From the NCBI RefSeq assembly GCF_006965485.1, contig NZ_CP041360.1:930001-994000 (forward strand): 64,000 bases of DNA, given 5' to 3'. Made by a program: the position numbers and the translations under genes. Positions 52,426-58,777 of the stretch are shown here, piece by piece. Each line of letters begins with the position of its first letter. The first letter of the stretch is position 1. Below the pieces are notes generated by a model. That model did not search any database, had not been told where the DNA came from, and was given only the letters and a program-made list of their open reading frames with translations. The DNA comes from Spirosoma sp. KCTC 42546. Lineage in GTDB: Bacteria; Bacteroidota; Bacteroidia; Cytophagales; Spirosomataceae.

Positions 52426-53314
52426 TCACAACTATTGTCCATTCTGGCCCACTAAATACTTTATAGGTCTCCGAAAAACTGCCCTGATTAACCGCAACCG
52501 AAAAGTTCATCAGGCTATTGATATACGCCATATCCTCGCCGATGGCAACCTCGCCAAACGTATTTACCCAACGAACGGATTTGTCGTAGAGGAGCTTATC
52601 GTTTTGGTAAATCTGAACATGAAGGGGGGCTCCCGGTTTCACACCGAGTTGCTCAATCATAGCCTTAGGGATATTGCTCCAGACGTTCCCGTACTGAATA
52701 TCGAGTATGGGGATATTCCCCTTTACAATTCTACCCTTGTATTCTGCTTTCTGGTACGGTAATCGAACCACTTCATTTGGCAACTTCGCGCCAACCTGTT
52801 CAAAGGTAATGGTGCGCGAAGCCAGTCGGGCTGCGGTGTAGGCATATACATCCCGTCCGTGGAAGGTATAGGATTCATTTGAGTTTTTTCGCCGATTAAT
52901 CGCTTCGTTAATTTGCCGGACTTGACTGATACCTAGTTGCTCGGCTACTAACGTGAGGGTACCATTGTCGGGCGTAACGATGTAATGTCCGGATTTTGTG
53001 AGCAGTACAACCGAGTGACGATCTGTACCCACGCCCGGATCGCAAACTGATACAAAAACGGTTCCTTTTGGATAGTAAGGCGCTGTTTGGTAGAGCCTAT
53101 AGGCCGCTTCCCAAATGTTGTAGGCCGGAATCTCGTGTGTGAGATCAAACAATTTGAGCGTTGGTGATACGCCCAGCGCTACGCCTTTCATCGCCGATAC
53201 TGCCCCATCTTTCAGGCCAAAATCGGACTGAAAGACGACAATGCCATTCTGAGCCTGAACCAGTTGCTGAGTAGTTAAGAAAAAGAAGAGGATAAACCCG
53301 TAGATAATACGCAT
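52415..53314 (-). CDS. Exported SAM hydroxide adenosyltransferase-like protein (DUF62 family)
   Basis: A 299-residue protein. Signal peptide MRIIYGFILFFFLTTQQLVQA, then the family motifs VVFQSDFGLKDGAVSAMKG (Asp near residue 30), FDLTHEIPAYNIWEAAYRL, VFVSVCDPGVGTDRH, YIVTPDNGTLTLVAE and SYTFHGRDVYAY. The family hydrolyses S-adenosylmethionine to adenosine and methionine with hydroxide as attacker. Export is odd, because SAM is cytoplasmic. ATG 53314 starts the signal peptide; an earlier ATG would overlap the rhodopsin stop. It follows the rhodopsin gene by about 32 bp on the same strand, so they may be one unit. Confidence 0.88.
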   Translation of the reverse strand: MRIIYGFILFFFLTTQQLVQAQNGIVVFQSDFGLKDGAVSAMKGVALGVSPTLKLFDLTHEIPAYNIWEAAYRLYQTAPYYPKGTVFVSVCDPGVGTDRHSVVLLTKSGHYIVTPDNGTLTLVAEQLGISQVRQINEAINRRKNSNESYTFHGRDVYAYTAARLASRTITFEQVGAKLPNEVVRLPYQKAEYKGRIVKGNIPILDIQYGNVWSNIPKAMIEQLGVKPGAPLHVQIYQNDKLLYDKSVRWVNTFGEVAIGEDMAYINSLMNFSVAVNQGSFSETYKVFSGPEWTIVVSSN

Positions 53315-53346
53315 AAGGCCAGATTTTGGAAGTTGGAATGAAGGAC

Positions 53347-54171
53347 TTACAAATTGATAGTCCACCGATTCATATTCACTAAATAAATAATCATTCCTAT
53401 ACCAATCAAACTCACTACGTCGGCAAGCGTAAACGCAAGGTGAATCCAGTTAAAATCAATAGGGGTAAGGCTCAGGAAATAGCCAATGAAATAAATTGCC
53501 CAGGCTCCCGCTATTATCTGGGCCGATAGTCGGAAAGCTGGATGCGCCTGTCCACCGAATTCTTTCCAGAGTCGGTTTAGTGTGAAGAGGATCGAGACAT
53601 AGTCGATCAGGGCAATAAGTCCCCAGACTAATTTGGGTACAAGCTGAATTTCGTTGTCGAATGACAGCTGCTCGTGACCGATATAGCTGGCAAACACCAT
53701 GAATAGCGTGGCCATCAGTAGACCCGCTATTTGTCGTTTGTGAGCGCTAACCTGAATGCGAAGTAAGTTGAGTAATTGAAATAGCAGTAAGGGCGTAGTA
53801 ATAAACCAGGCCATGTAACGATACTGTCCAATAGCATTATACGACTCCCGAATAAGCGTCTGTCGATCATTCGGATCGCTCACAGTAGCTATTTCTGACA
53901 GTGTATTGTAGTAATAGGTCTGAATCAGGTAATAGGTAAGGCCTGCTACAGCGACACTAATAATAGTCAAACTAGAAATCGTGCTATAGACCGGGCTTTC
54001 CTGAGCTGGGCCAGTCATTCTTGGCGAAACCAGTGCGAAGATGAACATGCCTAAAAAGGCAAACATAGCTACGATCAGGAAAAAATACGTAACCATGGGT
54101 AAAAGACCAACAGTGCCTGCCGTTGGAATAAATGAATCGGCAACTTCCATAAAAACAGAAATGGTAGGCAT
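53347..54171 (-). CDS. Microbial rhodopsin homologue lacking the retinal-binding lysine
   Basis: A 274-residue seven-helix protein. Helix C reads QYRYMAWFITTPLLLFQLL, the R-Y-x-x-W and T-T-P-L-L-L signature of type 1 rhodopsins, but the proton-acceptor Asp (bacteriorhodopsin D85) is Ala and D96 is Gln. Helix F is WAIYFIGY, with W and Y kept and the Pro replaced by Phe. Helix G reads FTLADVVSLIGIGMIIY: the Asp (D212) is kept but Leu (TTG, 53409-53407) replaces the Schiff-base Lys. It cannot bind retinal covalently in the usual way. ATG 54171 lies in the loop of a perfect hairpin; ATG 54150 (MEVADSFIP) is the alternative. A DUF305 lipoprotein gene is upstream and a SAM-transferase gene downstream. 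Confidence 0.85.
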   Translation of the reverse strand: MPTISVFMEVADSFIPTAGTVGLLPMVTYFFLIVAMFAFLGMFIFALVSPRMTGPAQESPVYSTISSLTIISVAVAGLTYYLIQTYYYNTLSEIATVSDPNDRQTLIRESYNAIGQYRYMAWFITTPLLLFQLLNLLRIQVSAHKRQIAGLLMATLFMVFASYIGHEQLSFDNEIQLVPKLVWGLIALIDYVSILFTLNRLWKEFGGQAHPAFRLSAQIIAGAWAIYFIGYFLSLTPIDFNWIHLAFTLADVVSLIGIGMIIYLVNMNRWTINL

Positions 54172-54188
54172 GAATATACCTACCATTT
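54159..54188. promoter_or_regulatory. Perfect 10-bp inverted repeat around the rhodopsin start codon
   Basis: AAATGGTAGG (54159-54168) is exactly mirrored at 54179-54188 with a 10-base loop. On the minus strand the ATG at 54171 lies in the loop, so mRNA folding or a bound protein could gate translation. Confidence 0.45.
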
Positions 54189-54213
54189 TTAAACGCACCG
54201 CATAACCACTCGT

Positions 54214-54858
54214 TTATTTAGGCATTGCCTTAATTTGAGTCATTTCCACCTTCGATTTGTCAATCAACTGCTGGGCATAGGTCCGCAGCGTAGCGTTTTT
54301 TCCGTATTGCAGGTAGGTTGTAGCCAGGTCAATTGCATCCTGACGATGATCGAGCAATAAGGTTGAAAAGTTCTTATCCAGATTGCCCGTCAATTTATCG
54401 CTGGAACCTGTTTGCTGCAATTTCAGGCTCATGGCTTCAATATTGCGGCTTTGTTGCTGGGAAAAAGCCTGGACGGGGCGCGTTGGCTTGAGCTGACGGA
54501 GCGTTCCATCGAGCATAGTCACATCCGAATCGGTAGTTGTCAGCAGCGTTTTGGCCATTTTGGTTAGTGCTGTATCTTTCCCGCTCTGGATTTCCTGTTT
54601 CAGTAGATTCTGGGCACCTTGTGCATGAAGTTTAGCTTGAAAAGCATAATCAAAGTCCGGGTCGCCCGTTGGTACCAGCTTCTTTATTTGGGTAACCGTC
54701 TGCTGCAAAGGGACAAGAAGCGTTGTTTTAGCCGGATCGTTGGTAGTAGAAGTGGCTGCGGTTGTGCCGGTTGTTGCCTGGGCACAGGCCGCTAGCGAAC
54801 CACTGGACAAGAGGGCGGCAATAGCCCAGATTGATAAATTGGATTGGAGCGTTTTCAT
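54214..54858 (-). CDS. DUF305-type lipoprotein
   Basis: A 214-residue protein with lipoprotein leader ending SGSLAAC (lipobox L-A-A-C about residues 21-24) and a Thr/Ala-rich linker. The rest is helical and matches the DUF305 pattern twice: DPDFDYAFQAKLHAQGAQNLL near residue 65 and a later FSTLLLDHRQDAIDLATTYL near residue 170. DUF305 proteins are ferritin-like bundles, often with metal or copper context; the usual H-H pair is weakened here (KLHAQG, LDHRQD), so metal binding is uncertain. ATG 54858 starts the leader. It is the first gene of the DUF305-rhodopsin-SAM-transferase run. Confidence 0.8.
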   Translation of the reverse strand: MKTLQSNLSIWAIAALLSSGSLAACAQATTGTTAATSTTNDPAKTTLLVPLQQTVTQIKKLVPTGDPDFDYAFQAKLHAQGAQNLLKQEIQSGKDTALTKMAKTLLTTTDSDVTMLDGTLRQLKPTRPVQAFSQQQSRNIEAMSLKLQQTGSSDKLTGNLDKNFSTLLLDHRQDAIDLATTYLQYGKNATLRTYAQQLIDKSKVEMTQIKAMPK

Positions 54859-54986
54859 TGTGTGTACTGAGTTCATGGAATACGTTTCGCCGGTAAAGTA
54901 ACTGGCTTATACTCTAAAGACAAGAATTAGGCCAGAAGGTTTAGTGGATGTGGCTTAGTGGCAGAGAGATAAGCTGATTCTACCCA

Positions 54987-55018
54987 ATAAAAGAAGGGAC
55001 CGAATTTCGGTCCCTTCT
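54987..55018 (-). terminator. Terminator of the EEP nuclease operon
   Basis: AGAAGGGACCGAA (54992-55004) is mirrored at 55006-55018. On the minus strand the stem is followed by TTTTATT. It sits about 25 bp after the stop of the 140-residue gene. Confidence 0.75.
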
Positions 55019-55042
55019 GGAAGTATCATTGTTAGATCGTGA

Positions 55043-55465
55043 TTATTCGGCAAGGCTTTGGGATAGGAGGGAGGAAATGATACGGGTGTTATCTGGGTCG
55101 TTAAATACAGTAGAAAGTGATTTTATAAATTCTTCCTCATTCTTAGCTTCCATAGGAATTCCCAAGGTGAAACTGTCGCCATCCTCTTCATTAAAAATCT
55201 CAATACCCGATACGACTGTGACCGGGTAGTAGCCGATAATCTTGTGCCTTACTGAAAAAAGCATATAGCGGTAATTGTTTATAGCAGGGGCTACTATATA
55301 AAAATGTTGTATTATTTGTTCATTGCCTGCCTGAACAGTTTCTACCTCCGCTGAAAGTACGTTATTGGTTTTTTTCATTAAATATCCGGCCTGCTCCTTC
55401 AAGATAGCTTTTGGGCTTTTCGTTTTATCAATGGTAAATTCAGGCCACAGGTTTTGCGTTTCCAT
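55043..55465 (-). CDS. Small protein of unknown function, partner of EEP nuclease
   Basis: A 140-residue soluble protein with alternating beta and helix character (HFYIVAPAINNYRYMLFSVRHKIIGYYPVTVV in the middle, longer than shown as a core strand set) and an acidic C-terminal helix (EEFIKSLSTVFNDPD). I do not recognise the family. It follows the nuclease gene by 5 bases and shares its terminator, so the two should be expressed together. An inhibitor, cofactor or immunity role for the nuclease would fit, but nothing in the sequence proves it. Confidence 0.75.
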   Translation of the reverse strand: METQNLWPEFTIDKTKSPKAILKEQAGYLMKKTNNVLSAEVETVQAGNEQIIQHFYIVAPAINNYRYMLFSVRHKIIGYYPVTVVSGIEIFNEEDGDSFTLGIPMEAKNEEEFIKSLSTVFNDPDNTRIISSLLSQSLAE

Positions 55466-55470
55466 ATTTC

Positions 55471-56292
55471 TTAAAATTTCAGCGTAAAGAACAATGGCAA
55501 ATGATCAGAGTAAGAATTCTGATCAGGTGTATTTCGTGTTGTTATCAGTGAAGTTACACCATCAGTCTGAATAATCTCTAAACTACCTTTTACAAAATTA
55601 GTCACCAGGCTAGGCCGTATCAATACCTGATCAAATACGTTCCATTCGTAACAAATGTGTTCAGCATGTTTGTAATAATACGTGCCGGAAACATCCTTAT
55701 TCAGATCACCAAACAAACTCCAGGTTGGATTATAAAAGTAGGGGTATTCGCGTGTTTGTACGGTTCGGGAGCCACGGCTGGCTACTTCACTCGACATAGT
55801 ACCGTGAAAGCCGTTGGCCTTAATCATCCCTGTCTCGAATGGATTCATGTTGAAATCACCAAGTACGATATGGCGGTCAATACGAGCTCTATTTTCTACC
55901 CTAAGAAGCTGATCCGCGGCTAATGATGCCGCTTCATTCTGGCTTTCTGACGTAAAATTTCCTTTATCAACTAAATGAAGGCCTGTTAGTAGAAAATCTT
56001 CACCAGTTGGCAGATGTACATGTCGGGTTGTACGTCGATGATCTTCTTCAATTGGTACAATCGAATCGTAATGAAACTTGGTAATGATTGTAATCTTTTT
56101 GCACTGAGATAAGGGATGATTATGAAAGTAATAAGGCCCATGTGTATTCAGTGCCTGAATAAGTCGAACGGAACTAGCTGGATTCTCAGCTAGTATCAGA
56201 ATATCAACGGCTTTACTATGTGCGAGATTGGCAATCTGGGTAGTCAGATATTTCTTTTGAACATTCCAGAACAACACATTAAGTAATGACAT
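55471..56292 (-). CDS. Endonuclease/exonuclease/phosphatase (EEP) family protein
   Basis: A 273-residue Mg-dependent EEP-fold hydrolase. FWNVQKK near residue 8 (Asn), ILILAENPASS (Glu), LLTGLHLVD, HIVLGDFNMNPFETGM (Asp, Asn) and SYSDHLPLFF (Asp, His at the end) are the five catalytic motifs in order. There is no signal peptide, so DNA, RNA or a phospho-compound in the cytoplasm is the likely target. It is the first gene of a two-gene operon. The codon pattern is somewhat AT-richer than flanking genes. Defence or housekeeping roles cannot be told apart. Confidence 0.88.
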   Translation of the reverse strand: MSLLNVLFWNVQKKYLTTQIANLAHSKAVDILILAENPASSVRLIQALNTHGPYYFHNHPLSQCKKITIITKFHYDSIVPIEEDHRRTTRHVHLPTGEDFLLTGLHLVDKGNFTSESQNEAASLAADQLLRVENRARIDRHIVLGDFNMNPFETGMIKANGFHGTMSSEVASRGSRTVQTREYPYFYNPTWSLFGDLNKDVSGTYYYKHAEHICYEWNVFDQVLIRPSLVTNFVKGSLEIIQTDGVTSLITTRNTPDQNSYSDHLPLFFTLKF

Positions 56293-56301
56293 ACTCTAAC
56301 G

Positions 56302-56335
56302 AAAAAAAGCCCGGTACATAAAAGTGCACCGGGCT
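56302..56335 (-). terminator. Intrinsic terminator of murA
   Basis: On the minus strand GAGCCCGGTGCAC pairs with GTACCGGGC and is followed by TTTTTTT, 20 bp after the murA stop. Confidence 0.85.
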
Positions 56336-56355
56336 CAAAAGTAATTGCTTTTTGG

Positions 56356-57663
56356 TTACAACCGAATAATCTCCGCGCCGATGGCATTCAACCGCGTATC
56401 GATGTGTTGGTAACCCCGGTCAATTTGCTCGATACTGTCGATAATGCTGGTTCCCTTGGCCGACATGGCTGCAATGAGCAACGCAACCCCTGCCCGAATA
56501 TCCGGCGACGACATGCGGATTCCTTTTAGAGGAACCTGCCGGTTTAGACCGACTACGGTAGCGCGGTGTGGATCGCAGAGAATGATCTGAGCGCCCATGT
56601 CGATCAGTTTATCCACAAAGAATAGCCGACTTTCAAACATTTTCTGGTGGATAAGTAAGGTTCCCTGCGCCTGAATGGCGGTTACGAGAACAATGCTCAA
56701 TAAATCGGGGGTGAAGCCGGGCCAGGGGGCATCCGCCACGGTCATCATGCCGCCATCCAGAAAACTCTCGATCTGGTAGTGCTCCTGAGCCGGAACATAA
56801 ATATCATCACCCCGAAACTCCATCTGAATACCCAGCCGTTTGAACTGGTCAGGAATGAGACCCAATTCAGGAATCCGGCAGTTTTTAATCGTAATCTCCG
56901 ACTGAGTCATGGCCGCTAAGCCAATGAACGAGCCAATTTCGATCATGTCGGGCAACATCGTATGCTCAGTCCCCTTCAATTCCGTAACGCCTTCGATCGT
57001 GAGCAGGTTAGAGCCTACTCCGGTGATTTTCGCACCCATCGAATTCAGCATTTTACTCAGCTGCTGAAGATAGGGTTCGCAGGCAGCGTTGTAAATTGTT
57101 GTGATCCCTTCAGCCATCACAGCCGCCATCAGTATATTAGCCGTGCCGGTTACTGATGCTTCGTCGAGGAGCATATAGGTACCACGCAAGTTGCTGGCGT
57201 CAACCTGGTAATAGCCCCCGTCATTAGCGTCATAATTGAACTGAGCACCCAGTTTCTCGAAGCCTAAAAAGTGCGTATCTAACCGCCGACGACCAATTTT
57301 ATCACCACCGGGGCGAGGAATACGCCCTTTTTTGAATCGGGCCAGCATAGGGCCGAGTAACATAACCGATCCGCGAAGAGCGGCTGCCTTACGTTTATAC
57401 GTGTCGGATTCCAAGTAGTCCAGATTAACATCGCTGGCCTGAAAACGATACGAACTTTCACCAATTTTGGTTACCCAAACGCCCAGGTCTCCCAGCAAAT
57501 CAATAAGCTGGTTGACATCTCGGATGCCGGGAATATTATGAATGATAACAGGTTCTTTCGTGAGTAATACGGCGCAGAGGATTTGCAGCGCTTCGTTTTT
57601 TGCTCCCTGCGGAATGAGTTCGCCTTTGAGCTTGCGCCCACCTGTAATTTGAAAAGATGCCAT
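56356..57663 (-). CDS. murA: UDP-N-acetylglucosamine 1-carboxyvinyltransferase with Asp at the fosfomycin site
   Basis: A 435-residue MurA, which transfers enolpyruvate to UDP-GlcNAc in the first committed step of peptidoglycan. QGAKNEALQILCAVLLT near residue 19 (Lys, Asn), RGSVMLLGPMLARF near 97, the active loop PRPGGDKIGRRRLDTHFLG, and SSPDIRAGVALLIAAM near the end are clear. The loop Cys that fosfomycin alkylates is Asp121 (codon GAT, 57303-57301), as in other naturally resistant MurAs. Length fits the family. A terminator follows; a repeat hairpin separates it from the DUF4290 gene. Confidence 0.95.
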   Translation of the reverse strand: MASFQITGGRKLKGELIPQGAKNEALQILCAVLLTKEPVIIHNIPGIRDVNQLIDLLGDLGVWVTKIGESSYRFQASDVNLDYLESDTYKRKAAALRGSVMLLGPMLARFKKGRIPRPGGDKIGRRRLDTHFLGFEKLGAQFNYDANDGGYYQVDASNLRGTYMLLDEASVTGTANILMAAVMAEGITTIYNAACEPYLQQLSKMLNSMGAKITGVGSNLLTIEGVTELKGTEHTMLPDMIEIGSFIGLAAMTQSEITIKNCRIPELGLIPDQFKRLGIQMEFRGDDIYVPAQEHYQIESFLDGGMMTVADAPWPGFTPDLLSIVLVTAIQAQGTLLIHQKMFESRLFFVDKLIDMGAQIILCDPHRATVVGLNRQVPLKGIRMSSPDIRAGVALLIAAMSAKGTSIIDSIEQIDRGYQHIDTRLNAIGAEIIRL

Positions 57664-57692
57664 TCGTAGAATTGTGAATGATGAATTATGAC

Positions 57693-57765
57693 CGGGTCGC
57701 CGGTGCGATGATGAATGATGCTGATTACATCTGTGCTCATCATTTACAATCGCACCGGCGACCCG
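57693..57765. repeat. 17-bp inverted repeat with CGGGTCGCCGGTGCGAT arms
   Basis: CGGGTCGCCGGTGCGAT (57693-57709) is exactly mirrored at 57749-57765. Surrounding GATGAAT/ATTCATC-like words make a longer imperfect hairpin. A close relative of the right arm (ATCGCGCCGGCGATCCGG) appears at 24379-24396 before lpxC-fabZ. Confidence 0.7.
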
Positions 57766-57780
57766 ATCACCATTAAAAAT

Positions 57781-58644
57781 TTATCGTCTCCGACGTGGGC
57801 CGTCTGATCCACCGTCGCGATCGTTCCGATTCCGGTCGTTGTTCCGATTTGGCCCGCCTGGTCCACCATTTCGGTTGCCGAAATTACGTTGACCTCCGTC
57901 ACGCGATCCTCCATCGCGGTTTGGCCGCCCTCCCTGATTCGATCCCGATCCGCCATCGCGTGGTCCACCATCCCGGTTATTCCGATTACCGAAATTACTA
58001 CGCTGCTGGCCACCATCGCGGTTTGGTCGTCCCTGGTTCGATCCTGATCCACCATCCCGGTTTCGATCGTTGCGGTAAGCATTACCTCCGATTCGCTGGG
58101 GTTGGTCGCCTGTACGTTCGCGGGGAGTAGCTTCAACCAAACCTTCTTCCCGAATAAGCTTGATATCATCGTAGAGCTTACCGTTCGAGAGTTCGATCAG
58201 GCTCTGGTAAATAGTTTCGTCTTCAACGGATTCTTTATTCCAGGCCTGATAAAACGTACGCATCAGGCGTGTCAGGTAAGAAACAAAGGCACGCCTTTCC
58301 TCAGGCTCTTCCAGCGAGACAGCCTTAGCGATCAATAAATCTACATTGCGGCCAAAATGTTTAAATTTCAGATGGTGCGTGTTGTAGGGAACCCGCTGGG
58401 GCTTTTTGCCTAGTGCTTCTTCGGATGGGGGCGGATATGGGCTATCAACATCCAGTGTGAAACCAGACATAATGTACAGGTCATCCCACAATTTATTGTA
58501 GTAATCCTGACCGTCTTTCATGTTGGGGTGAATTTGCCGCATCAATTCGATCAGGATATGCGCATAACGAGTGCGTTTTTCCCGATCTTCGATGTTGACC
58601 ATGTTGTCAACCAACTTTTGGATACTACTGCCGTATTCTTTCAA
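57781..58644 (-). CDS. DUF4290 protein with Asn/Arg/Gly-rich tail
   Basis: A 287-residue protein. Residues 1-190 match the DUF4290 family, an almost wholly Bacteroidota group of unknown role: YGSSIQKLVDNM, YAHILIELMRQIHPNM, HLKFKHFGRNVDLLI and TRLMRTFYQAWN. The last 95 residues are disordered repeats of NRDGG, GSGSNQG and RNF/FGNRN, like RGG tails of RNA-binding proteins. The C-terminal tail suggests RNA or nucleoid contact. A perfect TTG-N19-TACTTTTG promoter lies 25-60 bp upstream. It is transcribed towards murA. Confidence 0.88.
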   Translation of the reverse strand: MKEYGSSIQKLVDNMVNIEDREKRTRYAHILIELMRQIHPNMKDGQDYYNKLWDDLYIMSGFTLDVDSPYPPPSEEALGKKPQRVPYNTHHLKFKHFGRNVDLLIAKAVSLEEPEERRAFVSYLTRLMRTFYQAWNKESVEDETIYQSLIELSNGKLYDDIKLIREEGLVEATPRERTGDQPQRIGGNAYRNDRNRDGGSGSNQGRPNRDGGQQRSNFGNRNNRDGGPRDGGSGSNQGGRPNRDGGSRDGGQRNFGNRNGGPGGPNRNNDRNRNDRDGGSDGPRRRR

Positions 58645-58672
58645 GTCCTTATCGGATTCGTGTTATATAAAA

Positions 58673-58702
58673 CAAAAGTACAAAGAAAGGAGCAAGGGGC
58701 AA
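58673..58702 (-). promoter_or_regulatory. Consensus promoter of the DUF4290 gene
   Basis: TTG (58702-58700), exactly 19 bases, TACTTTTG (58680-58673) on the minus strand: the best -33/-7 pair found in the window, 28 bp before the ATG at 58644. Confidence 0.7.
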
Positions 58703-58777
58703 GGAGCACGGAGTAGGCTACAGAGAGTTGTTAGGTAGATTATGTTATTTTTGCACCCTGCCCGTGCACCCTGCTCC
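58686..58777. repeat. GGAGCAAGGGGCAAGG-word inverted repeat
   Basis: GGAGCAAGGGGCAAGGAGC on the left is answered by GCACCCTGCCCGTGCACC and CTGCTCC on the right, between the DUF4290 and MATE genes. It overlaps the -33 end of the DUF4290 promoter. Confidence 0.5.
58746..58753 (+). promoter_or_regulatory. -7 box (TATTTTTG) of MATE gene
   Basis: TATTTTTG ends 24 bases before ATG 58778. A TTG lies 15 bases upstream, shorter than usual. Confidence 0.4.

Noticed and set aside
53347..54171. Pseudogene reading of the rhodopsin
   Set aside because: The frame is open over its full length and membrane helices and signature residues are kept, so the missing Lys is a property and not decay.
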